Below, piece after piece: positions 8,173-18,000 of a DNA stretch of 64,000 nucleotides; the first letter of the stretch is position 1, and every line of letters begins with the position of its first letter. The notes under the pieces were generated by a model. The model was not told the DNA's origin and did no database searches. It saw only the letters and a program-made list of their open reading frames with translations. Made by a program: the position numbers and the translations under genes. This DNA is from Salinispirillum marinum (GTDB lineage: Bacteria > Pseudomonadota > Gammaproteobacteria > Pseudomonadales > Natronospirillaceae), in the NCBI RefSeq assembly GCF_042651565.1, contig NZ_JBHSDF010000004.1; one strand, 5' to 3'.

Positions 8173-9150
8173 CTAACTGGCGTTGATTGGCGGCAGCTCT
8201 TGTGTCCATGGCAACAAGAGCTGTTGCGCGATATCGACATCATTGTCGAACAAGGTGAGCAGCACGCGGAGTTTGGCGGTTAATGCCTCTAAAGTCATTG
8301 TGCCGCTGCCAATCAGTCCGGTTTCTCGCAGGGCCGCCGCCGCCTCATAGCGATCCATATCAACATTGGCGCGATAGCATTGGCTGCGATTAATGAGCAA
8401 TGTGCCCTGGTTTTGGGCCACTTTCAGCATCTCGCGCAGTTCAGGCGAGTCGGGAGCATTGCCACTGCCATAGGTCGACATGATCAAGGCACGGGGTTGC
8501 GTTTTCAACAGCGCAGACAAGCCCTGCAGGCTGTTGCCCGGCAAGCAATAATATACCTCAATGGCAGCATCGCTGGCAGGAATGCAGCGCGGTTGACTCG
8601 CCTCCTTTTCTCCTGTTGCGGCCAGATGTACACCGTGTGGCGCGGCAAAGGTCTTGAGTCCGTCCGTGTCGATTTTGGTGACATGCGCACCATGAAACAA
8701 CGTCTGGTTAAACGCTAGATAGACTTCGTGCAGGTCACGCCGCTGCGCGTGCTGCAACGCTAACGCAACGTTGTCTAGACCATCGGTGTGGCTCTCCCAT
8801 ACCGGTATTTGGCTGCCTGTCAGAATCACCGGCTTGCGGGTTCCGCGTAGCATAAAGTTGAGTATAGAACTGGTGTACGCCATGGTATCGGTACCATGCA
8901 AGACCACGAAGCCATCGTAATCGTGATAATGGGCTACGATGTCTTCGGCCAGCGTATTCCAGTGCGCAATATTGATATGAGAGGAGTCGATCAACGGGTT
9001 GTATTCCAGCCAGTCAAATTCTACGTCCATATCTTCTTGGCGTACGTGGGATCGAATTCGTGATTCGAGATAGCCGGGTTGTGGTCGCCAACCACGGTCT
9101 GATGGCACCATACCAATGGTGCCGCCGGTGTAGATGAGCAGTAATTTCAT
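8173..9150 (-). CDS. ansA: Type I (cytoplasmic) L-asparaginase
   Basis: AnsA hydrolyses L-asparagine to aspartate and ammonia in the cytoplasm. At 325 aa it has the usual length and no signal peptide, which points away from the periplasmic type II enzyme. Both catalytic signatures are present: YTGGTIG at 7-13 with the nucleophilic Thr, and HGTDTMAYT at 85-93 with the Thr-Asp pair. The upstream unknown gene's stop (TGA) is separated from this ATG by a single base, indicating translational coupling. A strong terminator follows. Confidence 0.94.
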   Translation of the reverse strand: MKLLLIYTGGTIGMVPSDRGWRPQPGYLESRIRSHVRQEDMDVEFDWLEYNPLIDSSHINIAHWNTLAEDIVAHYHDYDGFVVLHGTDTMAYTSSILNFMLRGTRKPVILTGSQIPVWESHTDGLDNVALALQHAQRRDLHEVYLAFNQTLFHGAHVTKIDTDGLKTFAAPHGVHLAATGEKEASQPRCIPASDAAIEVYYCLPGNSLQGLSALLKTQPRALIMSTYGSGNAPDSPELREMLKVAQNQGTLLINRSQCYRANVDMDRYEAAAALRETGLIGSGTMTLEALTAKLRVLLTLFDNDVDIAQQLLLPWTQELPPINAS

Positions 9151-9151
9151 A

Positions 9152-9478
9152 TCAGTTAATCAGTAATTGTATTTCGCGCACCAATTTGTGCGCCTCATTA
9201 TAGGTTCGAGTCCGGCGCGCCACCTGGCTCAGATTATCGGCCAACCAGCCCAGTTGCGGGCTGATGGAGCGCAGTTGCTCGCTGATGGGTTCATATTTGA
9301 AGTGACCATCTTGGATGCTGACCTTATGGAGTTCAATCAGTTCATCGGTTAGGTTGCGCGATAGGTTGTGCAAAATGTCTTTATGGTCCATGGACGCTGT
9401 TTCCCAATACAGGTCATCCAACATCTTGATGAAGATATCCAGTTTTTCAGTCGCTTCGAGAATGGTTATTCTGGTCAT
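9152..9478 (-). CDS. Small helical protein of unknown function
   Basis: I do not recognise this 108-aa protein. It is acidic in its first half and predicted to be almost wholly helical, with no cysteine cluster, signal peptide or membrane segment. Its stop codon is one base upstream of the ansA start, so the two are translated from one message and may be functionally linked. The start ATG at 9478 is the first in frame, and AGGAACC lies just upstream on that strand. It is divergent from rmuC. Confidence 0.72.
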   Translation of the reverse strand: MTRITILEATEKLDIFIKMLDDLYWETASMDHKDILHNLSRNLTDELIELHKVSIQDGHFKYEPISEQLRSISPQLGWLADNLSQVARRTRTYNEAHKLVREIQLLIN

Positions 9479-9502
9479 GGTTCCTCTATATGTTGGGTGT
9501 CA

Positions 9503-9516
9503 CCACAATGTTGTGG
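9503..9516. promoter_or_regulatory. Near-palindrome in the divergent rmuC promoter region
   Basis: CCACAATGTTGTGG has perfect 6-bp arms around a 2-nt centre. It lies between the divergent 108-aa gene and rmuC, where both promoters must be. It is a possible operator, but I cannot assign a regulator. Confidence 0.35.
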
Positions 9517-9578
9517 GTGTAAGATACCAGAATTCTCATTCCAAGCACCGTTGTGTGTAGAAAAAACAAGGAAAAGGC

Positions 9579-10967
9579 ATGCCCGCTGAACTGCTCGCCC
9601 TGCTCACCCCGATGACCATCGTGACCTCCATGCTCTTGGTTTCTTTTTTGGCATCGACCCTCTTTTTTTTCCTGCGTGCGCAGCGCTTAACCTTGGACAC
9701 CGTGCGTCTGCGCGCAGAGTGTGAGGCGTTAGAACGCCAACAAGCGCAACAACTCGAAAGGGTAGCGCAATTGCAGGAAGACCGAGAGCGTTTAGAAGAT
9801 GAAGGGCGCAATGCCGAACGCAGTTGGATGAACACCCGCAACCAGTTAGAGCGTGAGCTGGCGTTGGCGCGCAGTACGTTGGACAGCGAGCGGCGACAAA
9901 TGGCGGAAAAGATCAGCTTGCTGGAAAATTCGGAACAACGGCTCAACAGCCAGTTTGAAAATCTGGCCAACCGGATTTTTGAGCAGAAGCAACAAGCCTT
10001 CAGCAAAACCAGTCAGGAAAGTCTTAATCATTTAATGCAGCCCATGCGTGAACAACTGAAAGACTTTCGCCAACGGGTAGAGCAGGTCTACGAGAAAGAC
10101 ACCGACGACCGCCGCGAGTTACGCCTGCAACTGGCCAGCCTTCGTCAGCTCAACGAAGAAATGAACCAGGAAGCGCGCGCTTTGACCAACGCCTTGAAAG
10201 GCGAGAAGAAGTTGCAAGGCAACTGGGGCGAAATGCTGTTAGAGCGCATTTTGGAAGAAAGTGGGCTGCGGAAGGGCCACGAATACGACACACAGTTAAG
10301 CTTTACGGGTAAAGATGGCAGTCGTCAGCAGCCGGATGCGGTGATTCACCTGCCCGACCAGAAAGATGTGATTGTCGATGCCAAGGTGTCGTTGGTCAGT
10401 TTCGAGCGCTATTGCAATACCGAAGATGACGAACGCGCGCTGCACCTTAAAGGCCACTTGAAGGCGGTTCGCAATCAGATGGAGAATCTGACCGCCAAGA
10501 ATTACGAAGACATCGCCGAGTTAAAGACACTGGATTTTGTGTTGATGTTTGTGCCCATCGAAGCGGCGTTCCTGCTGGCGATGGAAAACGACCCGCAACT
10601 GTTTCGGGATGCGTTCGACCGCAACATCATTTTAGTCAGCCCGAGTACGCTCTTGGCGGTGTTGAAGACTATCCATAACATCTGGCGTAATGAACAACAG
10701 AATCGCAATGCCCAGACCATTGCCGAAGAAGCGGGCAAGCTTTACGACCACTTTGTACGCTTCACCGAATCCCTGCAAGACGTGCAAAAACATCTGCGTA
10801 AAACGCAAGAAAGTATGGATCAATCCATGAATCGTCTGTCCAGCGGGCGCGGCAACTTGGTCGGACGAGTCGAGAATCTGCGCAAGCTGGGTGCACGAAA
10901 TAAAAAACAACTGGCTTTGGCCGATGAATCGCCAGACGGTTTGCCACTGGAGGAAGACAGCGAATGA
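9579..10967 (+). CDS. rmuC: DNA recombination protein RmuC
   Basis: RmuC limits inversions at short inverted repeats and has a nuclease-like fold. The 462-aa protein has a hydrophobic anchor near residues 10-32, a long coiled coil rich in Gln, Glu and Arg at about 45-210, and then the conserved RmuC domain. That domain includes the segments KLQGNWGEMLLERILEESGL, PDAVIHLPD and VIVDAKVSL. The tail is Lys- and Glu-rich. The ATG follows AAGGAAAAGGC. The last four bases (ATGA) overlap the start of the next gene, so the pair forms an operon. Confidence 0.95.
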   Translation: MPAELLALLTPMTIVTSMLLVSFLASTLFFFLRAQRLTLDTVRLRAECEALERQQAQQLERVAQLQEDRERLEDEGRNAERSWMNTRNQLERELALARSTLDSERRQMAEKISLLENSEQRLNSQFENLANRIFEQKQQAFSKTSQESLNHLMQPMREQLKDFRQRVEQVYEKDTDDRRELRLQLASLRQLNEEMNQEARALTNALKGEKKLQGNWGEMLLERILEESGLRKGHEYDTQLSFTGKDGSRQQPDAVIHLPDQKDVIVDAKVSLVSFERYCNTEDDERALHLKGHLKAVRNQMENLTAKNYEDIAELKTLDFVLMFVPIEAAFLLAMENDPQLFRDAFDRNIILVSPSTLLAVLKTIHNIWRNEQQNRNAQTIAEEAGKLYDHFVRFTESLQDVQKHLRKTQESMDQSMNRLSSGRGNLVGRVENLRKLGARNKKQLALADESPDGLPLEEDSE

Positions 10968-11857
10968 ATGACGCAACCACTGCATCCAATAAGGTAGCCT
11001 TTATCGGCATGGGCGTCATGGGGTATCCCATGGCGGGCCACCTGCAGCGGGCAGGTCAAGATACCTGTGTTTACAACCGCACGACCGAAAAGTCCCAGCA
11101 CTGGGTGGCCGAATACGGTGGTCGCTCTGCACCGACACCCGCGCTGGCCGCTGACGGCGCCGCGGTGGTCTGTTTGTGCGTCGGTAATGACGACGACGTG
11201 CGCAGTGTCGTGTACGGCGATCATGGCGTATTGAGTCGAATGGTGCCCGGTACGGTGCTGGTGGACCATACCACCACCAGTGCAACCTTAGCGGAAGAGC
11301 TGGCCGCTGCCTGCGCTGAACGGGGCGTGCATTTTATGGATGCACCGGTGTCGGGTGGGCAAGTCGGTGCTGAAAATGGTCGGCTGACCATTATGTGTGG
11401 CGGTGAGCCGGACGTGTTTGCTCGCGTGGAACCCTCATTGGCTGCTTATGCGGCACACCTTCAGTTGATGGGCGGACACGGACAAGGGCAGCGCTGTAAG
11501 ATGGTGAACCAAGTGCTGATCGCCGGTATTCTACAGGGGCTCAGTGAGGGAGTGACCCTGGCGCAAGCCGCTGGGTTGGACATGGATGAAGTGATCACCG
11601 CATTACAACAAGGGGCGGCAGGCTCTTGGCAGCTCAATAATCGGGCCAGCACCATGGCAAAAGGCGAATTCAACTTCGGTTTTGCTATTGATTGGATGCG
11701 CAAGGATTTGGGGATCGTACTGGACGAAGCCAAGCGGCTGGGTGTCCATTTGCCATTGGCAAAAGAGACCGATGCGCGCTATGCCCGACTGCAAGCAGAA
11801 GGGCTGGGGCGTATGGATACGTCGGTGCTGATCAAGGCACTGAAGCCTAACGCCTAA
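10964..11857 (+). CDS. NAD(P)-dependent beta-hydroxyacid dehydrogenase (GarR/MmsB family)
   Basis: The family includes 3-hydroxyisobutyrate dehydrogenase, tartronate semialdehyde reductase and related 2-/3-hydroxyacid dehydrogenases. The 297-aa protein has the N-terminal Rossmann motif GMGVMG (15-20), the substrate motif DAPVSGG (127-132), and catalytic Lys179 with Asn182 in the KMVNQ segment. Sequence alone does not fix the substrate. It overlaps rmuC by 4 bp and converges on folX with a 4-bp overlap, so this stretch is extremely compact. Confidence 0.9.
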   Translation: MNDATTASNKVAFIGMGVMGYPMAGHLQRAGQDTCVYNRTTEKSQHWVAEYGGRSAPTPALAADGAAVVCLCVGNDDDVRSVVYGDHGVLSRMVPGTVLVDHTTTSATLAEELAAACAERGVHFMDAPVSGGQVGAENGRLTIMCGGEPDVFARVEPSLAAYAAHLQLMGGHGQGQRCKMVNQVLIAGILQGLSEGVTLAQAAGLDMDEVITALQQGAAGSWQLNNRASTMAKGEFNFGFAIDWMRKDLGIVLDEAKRLGVHLPLAKETDARYARLQAEGLGRMDTSVLIKALKPNA

Positions 11858-12225
11858 CGCGTAGCCTGCAACGTCATCGACACTGAATCGGCAAACCGCA
11901 GCGCTGCTACTTTGTCGATCTCGACCGAGGCATACTGCACTTCGGGGTGCGACATTACCAGATTCAGCACCTCACGGGTCATCTTTTCCAACAGAGCAAA
12001 GCGGTTGCCCTCGACGAAATTGATGACTTCTTTGCAGATTGTACGGTAGTTCAGGGTCTTCTCAATTTCTTCCGCATTCCACGCACCGGTGCCATCAAAC
12101 AGAATCACCAGATTCAGCACGACATCCTGCTTGTTCTTGATCTCCTCTTCTTTGATGCCCACATAGGTACGTAACCGAAGGTTCTTGATTTGAATTTTTG
12201 CCTGCTGATCGGATTGTTGAATCAC
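11854..12225 (-). CDS. folX: Dihydroneopterin triphosphate 2'-epimerase
   Basis: FolX epimerises dihydroneopterin triphosphate to dihydromonapterin triphosphate, the route to tetrahydromonapterin. The 123-aa protein closely matches E. coli FolX: IKNLRLRTYVGIKEEE near 12-28, LNYRTICK near 62, NRFALLEKMT near 77 and the terminal FADSVSMTL. The IKEEEI rather than GxxxWE start separates it from FolB aldolase. Its ATG overlaps the bcp stop by 4 bp, so it is the second gene of a bcp-folX operon. It pairs functionally with folM at 5917-6627. Confidence 0.94.
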   Translation of the reverse strand: MIQQSDQQAKIQIKNLRLRTYVGIKEEEIKNKQDVVLNLVILFDGTGAWNAEEIEKTLNYRTICKEVINFVEGNRFALLEKMTREVLNLVMSHPEVQYASVEIDKVAALRFADSVSMTLQATR

Positions 12226-12698
12226 AGGCTATCCACCACGGCCAGTACATCATCATGGTGCGACTTGGTGGTCACCTTGCCCATCACATGGCGAATCACA
12301 CCATCTTCATCAATGATGTAGGTAACACGATGCACGCCATCGTATTCTTTACCCATGAATTTCTTCAATCCCCAAACACCATAAGCGTTGCAGAGGGTGA
12401 GATCTTCATCACTCAACAAGTCGAAATTCAGATTTTCTTTCTCGATGAATTTCTGCAGGCGCTTGGGTGCATCCGGGCTCACGCCCAGCACGACCGTATT
12501 GCGTTGCTCGAAGTCGGCACGGGTATCCCGAATACCACAGGCTTGCGTGGTGCAGCCGGGCGTCATGGCCTTGGGGTAGAAATACAGCACAACTTTTTTG
12601 CCTTTGAAATCCGCCAACGACACGGATTCGCCATGTTGATTCAGTGCGGTGAACGCCGGTGCCGGGGCGCCCTCGGTCAACAGTTTTGCTTCAGCCAT
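12222..12698 (-). CDS. bcp: Thioredoxin-dependent peroxiredoxin (BCP/PrxQ type)
   Basis: Bcp reduces hydrogen peroxide and organic hydroperoxides using thioredoxin. At 158 aa it has normal length. The active site reads PKAMTPGCTTQAC with peroxidatic Cys49 and resolving Cys54, the spacing of atypical 2-Cys BCP proteins. A central GVSPDAPKRLQKF segment is also typical. An AAGGAAAAC stretch precedes the ATG. It heads the bcp-folX operon and is divergent from the condensin operon with a 160-bp gap. Confidence 0.94.
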   Translation of the reverse strand: MAEAKLLTEGAPAPAFTALNQHGESVSLADFKGKKVVLYFYPKAMTPGCTTQACGIRDTRADFEQRNTVVLGVSPDAPKRLQKFIEKENLNFDLLSDEDLTLCNAYGVWGLKKFMGKEYDGVHRVTYIIDEDGVIRHVMGKVTTKSHHDDVLAVVDSL

Positions 12699-12858
12699 CG
12701 TGTTTTCCTTGTGAAAAAGTTGAAGGGAGCACTCTAGCGCGCGGGCCAGAGTTTGTCATCGTCATGTGATACGAGCGGTATGCTAAATTGGTTCTCTGTG
12801 CCGCCCGCTGTGGTAGACTTGCCGACCCATATTCGAGCGACAGGTTTGCTAACACGTC

Positions 12859-14319
12859 ATGTTTTTTGAGGACAAACAAAGCCAGTTTTTCCGCCCTCTG
12901 GTGAGTAAATACCGTGCTCAAGCCGCAGAGTGCCTAATGGCTTTGTACCAGCGCAGCTACGGTGCGGAGGCTGATTATGGGCAGGCCGTTGAGCGCTCGC
13001 AAGTGGTAGAAACCTTTCAGGAAGCCTTGGTGCGCACGCCGTTGCTGGCCGATCAGACGACGCCAGAACCGGAATTTGACGACAATGAAACACGGTTCCG
13101 CGATGCGCGTGAGCACGCCAATTGGCTGGTGAACCAACTGTTGGATGCCGGTTGGCTGGCGCGTATGGTGGATGACGCCACCCTACAATCAACTCTGGGT
13201 TTTACCCGTGCCGGGCGGCGTTTTACGGAAGCTTTTATTGACGACAAACGGCGCAATCAGCAACGTTCACGGCACCGCAATACCCGTAACACGCGTAATG
13301 CATTACAAAGCTTTTTGGCGCACGGTGAAGTGTACGATTTGTTGGACGCGTACGACTATTCCGAGCGCATCATCAGTGATTTCACCGATGTCATAGAAGA
13401 ATTGAACGAGCGCCGCCGGGCGCTGGTGCGTGAAATGCAAAATGAATTCGATGTCCAGCGGGTAACCGCCGAGTTCTTTGAATTTATGGAGCAACGGTTT
13501 CAACCCGACATTGCCATTCGGCTATCGGCAGACAGCGTCGAAAAATACCGCGAGCAAATCAGTGCTGTTATCCAGCGTATTCGGCGCAAGCCCAAGGCTT
13601 TCAAGGTCGAGGCGGAGCAGCGTTTGCGTGAACTCATGCCGGATTGGGTGCAGCCTGGCCGTTCTGTTTTGTGGGCCGTATTGGATGGCATAGAGCGTCG
13701 GCTAAAAAACGCAGCCGATATTATGTTGCCCGCGTTGCGACGTTCTTTGCAGCATTTTACCAAGCGTGCCGACATCATCATTCGGCAAATGAATTATCTG
13801 GCCACGCAAAAGCACGCCGATGTCGCGGCAGCACTGAGCCGTCTGACCAACCTACCGAGCGCTGAGCAAGACCGACGCCTCGCGGCCGCTGGCGCGGTGC
13901 TGGCACGTTGTCAGGTGGGCTTAATGGACCCGGAACACATTCGGCTACCGGAGCGTGCCCGCAGTGCGGCCATCAACCATCAGTTGACCACCGAGCCCGA
14001 GGGCGACCAAAGTGCCCGACAAGCGGTGTATGTGCAGCAAGCTTTAGATCAGGCTTTTTACATCAGCCAGCAAAAACTCCAGCACTACATTGCTGAGCGT
14101 TTAGCGCAGCAAGAGCAGTTGAGCAGCGCCGACCTGCCGATCGACAGCGCGGAAGACTTTATGGCCGTCGCCCACCTGATCAGCGCGGGTCAACTGGCGG
14201 ACTGGGTGGTAGAACCTACCGGTCGACGGTTACAGGATGACTATTTTTATCAACGCGATGAGTTTGTGCTGTCACGCCGCACGCTGTCGCCGGAACCTTC
14301 TGTTAGGGAGACGCCTTGA
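12859..14319 (+). CDS. mksF: Condensin kleisin subunit MksF (JetA-like)
   Basis: This is the first gene of a three-gene SMC operon. By position and architecture the 486-aa protein is the kleisin (MukF/MksF/JetA) that bridges the SMC heads. Its start, MFFEDKQSQFFRPLVSKYR, is typical of the JetA/MksF family. It has a winged-helix-like N-terminal region, a basic helical middle (RNQQRSRHRNTRNTRNALQ near 135-153) and long helices toward the C-terminus. No nuclease motif is seen. The last four bases overlap the start of mksE. The subfamily (Mks condensin versus a Wadjet component) is inferred from context. Confidence 0.82.
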   Translation: MFFEDKQSQFFRPLVSKYRAQAAECLMALYQRSYGAEADYGQAVERSQVVETFQEALVRTPLLADQTTPEPEFDDNETRFRDAREHANWLVNQLLDAGWLARMVDDATLQSTLGFTRAGRRFTEAFIDDKRRNQQRSRHRNTRNTRNALQSFLAHGEVYDLLDAYDYSERIISDFTDVIEELNERRRALVREMQNEFDVQRVTAEFFEFMEQRFQPDIAIRLSADSVEKYREQISAVIQRIRRKPKAFKVEAEQRLRELMPDWVQPGRSVLWAVLDGIERRLKNAADIMLPALRRSLQHFTKRADIIIRQMNYLATQKHADVAAALSRLTNLPSAEQDRRLAAAGAVLARCQVGLMDPEHIRLPERARSAAINHQLTTEPEGDQSARQAVYVQQALDQAFYISQQKLQHYIAERLAQQEQLSSADLPIDSAEDFMAVAHLISAGQLADWVVEPTGRRLQDDYFYQRDEFVLSRRTLSPEPSVRETP

Positions 14320-15035
14320 TGTTGGAGGCCTTGGAGCAACAACTGGATGCCTTAGGCATTACCTTGGATGAATTCTCGGAATTGACCATTCGCTTGCTGG
14401 ACTACGGCATCATCAGCCGCGACGACAGCCAGATAGAACAACAATATTACGACCGCTTGGTGCGCTGTGAAGCCTTGCTGGTGGACTATTTTGCCGTTCT
14501 GCGTATCCGGATACTGCACGACAAACAATTTCATTTTGTGCGCCTGTACCCGCCCGGTGCCGAGGTGCCGGGGCAGCCGAGTCAGGATGCACTGCAAGGC
14601 GCACCGTTACGTCAACGACCATCGCAACATGAAGTGGCGCTGATCTTGGTTTTGCGCACGCTGTACGATCAGGGCCTACGCGAAGCCCGAATGGATGAAC
14701 AGGGTGTGGTGGCCACCACGGTCGAGAATGTGGGTATCACGCTGCGTAATTTGATGGGCCGTAGCTTGCCTGAGAACATCACCGAGCGGCGACAGCTTTG
14801 GCGTCGGCTGCGCCAATGGCGCTTGATTCGGATGGCAGAAGACGCCGTGTTAGACCCAATAGACGCGGTATTGCATATCCGGCCCACCATTGTCAGTTTG
14901 GTCAGCGATGCGGTACTGCAGCAGCTGGAACAGCCCGCGCAGCCACCCATGGAGGAACCAGAACCGACCGAGGGAACACCAGAGCAGAGCAACGTCGGAC
15001 AGGACGCGCAAGACATCGCGCAAGAGAGCCAGTAA
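14316..15035 (+). CDS. mksE: Condensin accessory subunit MksE (JetB-like, DUF4194)
   Basis: The 239-aa protein sits between the kleisin and the SMC gene, as MukE/MksE/JetB do. Residues 1-200 look like a tandem winged-helix KITE protein. Motifs include QYYDRLVRCEALLVDYFAVL near 43-62 and a LRVLRTLYDQG-like segment (LVLRTLYDQGL near 110). Residues 210-239 are an acidic, Pro- and Gln-rich tail that is probably disordered. A GGGAG precedes the ATG, which overlaps the mksF stop. The stop lies 2 bp before mksB, so the three subunits should be made in a coupled way. Confidence 0.82.
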   Translation: MMLEALEQQLDALGITLDEFSELTIRLLDYGIISRDDSQIEQQYYDRLVRCEALLVDYFAVLRIRILHDKQFHFVRLYPPGAEVPGQPSQDALQGAPLRQRPSQHEVALILVLRTLYDQGLREARMDEQGVVATTVENVGITLRNLMGRSLPENITERRQLWRRLRQWRLIRMAEDAVLDPIDAVLHIRPTIVSLVSDAVLQQLEQPAQPPMEEPEPTEGTPEQSNVGQDAQDIAQESQ

Positions 15036-15037
15036 CC

Positions 15038-18000
15038 ATGTTTTTAAAGAAATTTGTGTTCGTCAATTGGGGCAATATCCCCGCGCAAGAGTTTGACTTC
15101 GGTCCGATCAATTTGTTCAGTGGCGGCAATGGGTCGGGTAAAACCACCGCTGCGGATGCCATTCAAACCATCATGACAGCGGCGCACGACACCTTGTTCC
15201 AATTCAATCCTGGGCAAGAAGAGGCCACTCAACGTGGCCGTGGTAAACAAGTTCGTACGTTGGCGTCCTATGTGTTGGGCTGTGACGATGGCAGCTACGC
15301 CCGTCCGGAACCCACCGTCGGCTATCTCGCGGCCATTTTTCACCCCACACAGGGGGAAAGCGGTGAGCCCTTTACGGCGGTTATGGGCCTGTCGGCGCGG
15401 ATCGAGAAAAACGGTCAACAGCAGACTGCGCGGCTGACCGATCAACAGTATTATTTGCTGCCCGGACATGAGTTGGCGTTAAGTGATTTTGTCCATGAGG
15501 CAGAAACCGGCCGTAGCGTGACGCCTCTAGGTAAGCTGCACAAGCAACTGGAAAAGCGCCTGGGGCCACATGTAGTAGAAAAATACGAAACCAAAAAACA
15601 ATACCTGCGCCGCCTCTATGCCGCACTGCGGGGCCGAGATGATGCGATTTCCGAACGCGAGGCGCTTAACGCAGCACGCGCTTTTTCTCGCTTTATGGCC
15701 TACAAGCCGGTACGCAGCATCAATGGCTTTGTGGCGAATGAGATTCTCGAACCGAAAGACCTCGGCGAAGCCATTCGTACCGTCTCGGATTTAATGAAGA
15801 CCATCAATGCGATGGAAGGGGAGGCGAATCGCCTGAGCCGCAACATCGCGCGGCTCAGTGCCAGCAAGCATCAAGCTGACCTCTATGTTGAACAATGGAT
15901 AGAGCGCAATGTCTTGGCTTACACCTTGGCCCAAGCGCGTTACAAACGGGATCAGGACGCGTATCTCACCGCCAAACAAGCGCAAACGGATTTGGTTGAT
16001 CAGTTGACCCAGCGCACTAAAGAACGCGACTTGGCCGAAAGCCAGCGCCAACAAGTGCGCCAAGACCAAATTGCGCTCGAAGCCCGGCGCATGGGTATTC
16101 GTGAACTACAGGACAAGTCCGCGTTAGAACAGGCGCGTGACCAAGCCAGTCAGCGCTTACAATTTACCACCCAGACGTTACTGCAGACTGACCAAACCCG
16201 CGTCGTGTTGGCGCGCGCCTTGAATGATATTCAAGCCTTGTGGGGCGAAGAGCGCGCCCGGTTATTGGCCGAAGGGCTGAACAAACAAGCCGAACGCTTG
16301 GCCGACGATGCACCGAAATTACAGCAGGCCTTAGCCAAACTGGGGGACGCCTTAGCACGGTTGCTAAACCGCGACTGGGTCGATTTAGATGCCATGGAAA
16401 ACAGCGTGCAAGTCACGCTGGATTTGGAAGGGCAGATCAACCAATGGGTGAAACGTTGGTTGGAAAGAGGCCGCTATGTCGAACAAGCCAGTCTCCGCGA
16501 TTGGTTAGCACGTATGTTGGACCGACGACAGCAGCGCGCCCAACAGTTGGAACGTCAATGGCAGCAGAAAGCCGCGGACACACAAGCGTTGGAACAAGAG
16601 CGCGTGCACTATCCGCCGTCCGTTCGCGCCGCGTTGGATGCCATTCGCCGGCAATTGCCGGACGCCGATGCAACCGTGTTGTGTGACCATGTCAGTGTCA
16701 CCGACCCACAATGGCAGAACGTTATCGAAGCTTATTTGGGCATGGCGCGGTTTGGTATTGTGGTAGCGCCCGAGTTTGAAGCCGAAGCGGCGCGTATTGT
16801 TCGCCAATTACCCGGACGAGATGGTCGGGCACGGGTCATACAGGGTGCGCGGGCGAAAGAAGACGCCGCGCGTTTGTCGCCCGTGAAAGATTCACTGATT
16901 GATGTGTTATCGTTTGGTCATGCGACAGCGAAAGATTACGTGCTGGCCAGCTATGGCAACGTCCAGCGCGTGGACTCCATTGATGCCCTGCGCCACACCC
17001 GCCGGGGTATCTGTGCCGAGGGCATGGGCAGCGGTGGGTATGCCATGTATCGCTGTGAAATCGACGACAGCGATTTGGTGTTCGGGCAAGGTGCGCGGGA
17101 ACGCGCGGCCAAAGCGCGCACGCAAGAGTTGCAACAACTGCGGGTCGACATCGTGCAGCACGAACGCGAATGTGAGCGCTTGCATACGTTGTTTCATGCG
17201 GTGGACCAACTCACCACCCTGGAGGTCAGTGAGCCCTATCAAATGTTGCTGCAAGCGCAGCGAGATTTGCAGTCTGCCGAGCGCAAGCTGGCCGACTTGG
17301 ACCTGACGCAATTTACCTCCTTGGATGACGAACACGAACGCTTGCGCGACAGTGCCAAACGGTTGGATGACCAGATCCAAACCTTGGATGCCGATTTGGG
17401 CAAGCTGCAAGAGCAACGTGAACAGTGCGATCGTTTGTGTGCTCGGTTAAGCGACCAGCAAGAAAAAACACAACAAGCGGTAGAAGACCATGAAAACTAC
17501 CTGGAAGATCTGACGCATATCTGGCCAGACTTCTCGGTCGACGAGCGGTTGAATTTGGCCGATCAGGAAGCCGAAACAGCCGACCCTGACAGCCTCGAAT
17601 CGCGGCATGCAAATTTACTCAATGAACTCAATGCACTGGCGCACGACTTAGAACGCCATGTGTTAGAGCACAACCAACATTGCCAACCCAGTGATGCCAT
17701 GGTGTTCGCAGCCGATTTCGGGCAAGCCCACAGCGTGGAGTTTTTCAGCCAAATTGCCGGTTTAAATTTGGAAATTGGGCGCATATATACCCGCCTGAAA
17801 AACAATGTGCTGGTGGAGAAGCAGGATCAACTTACCCGGCTGCGGGACAGCTTTAATGACACCTTTGTCACTAACCTGTGTCATGCGATTTATCACGCCA
17901 TCAACGATGGCAAGCGGATACTGGAAGAACTGAACCAGGAGTTGGAGCACCACCGGTTTGGCGCTGATCAAGAGCGCTATTGGTTCGATTGGTCCTGGGT

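Noticed and set aside
14798..15037. An N-terminal extension of mksB
   Set aside because: The 80 extra codons overlap mksE in another frame, are Arg- and Gly-rich out-of-frame text, and precede the standard SMC head start.
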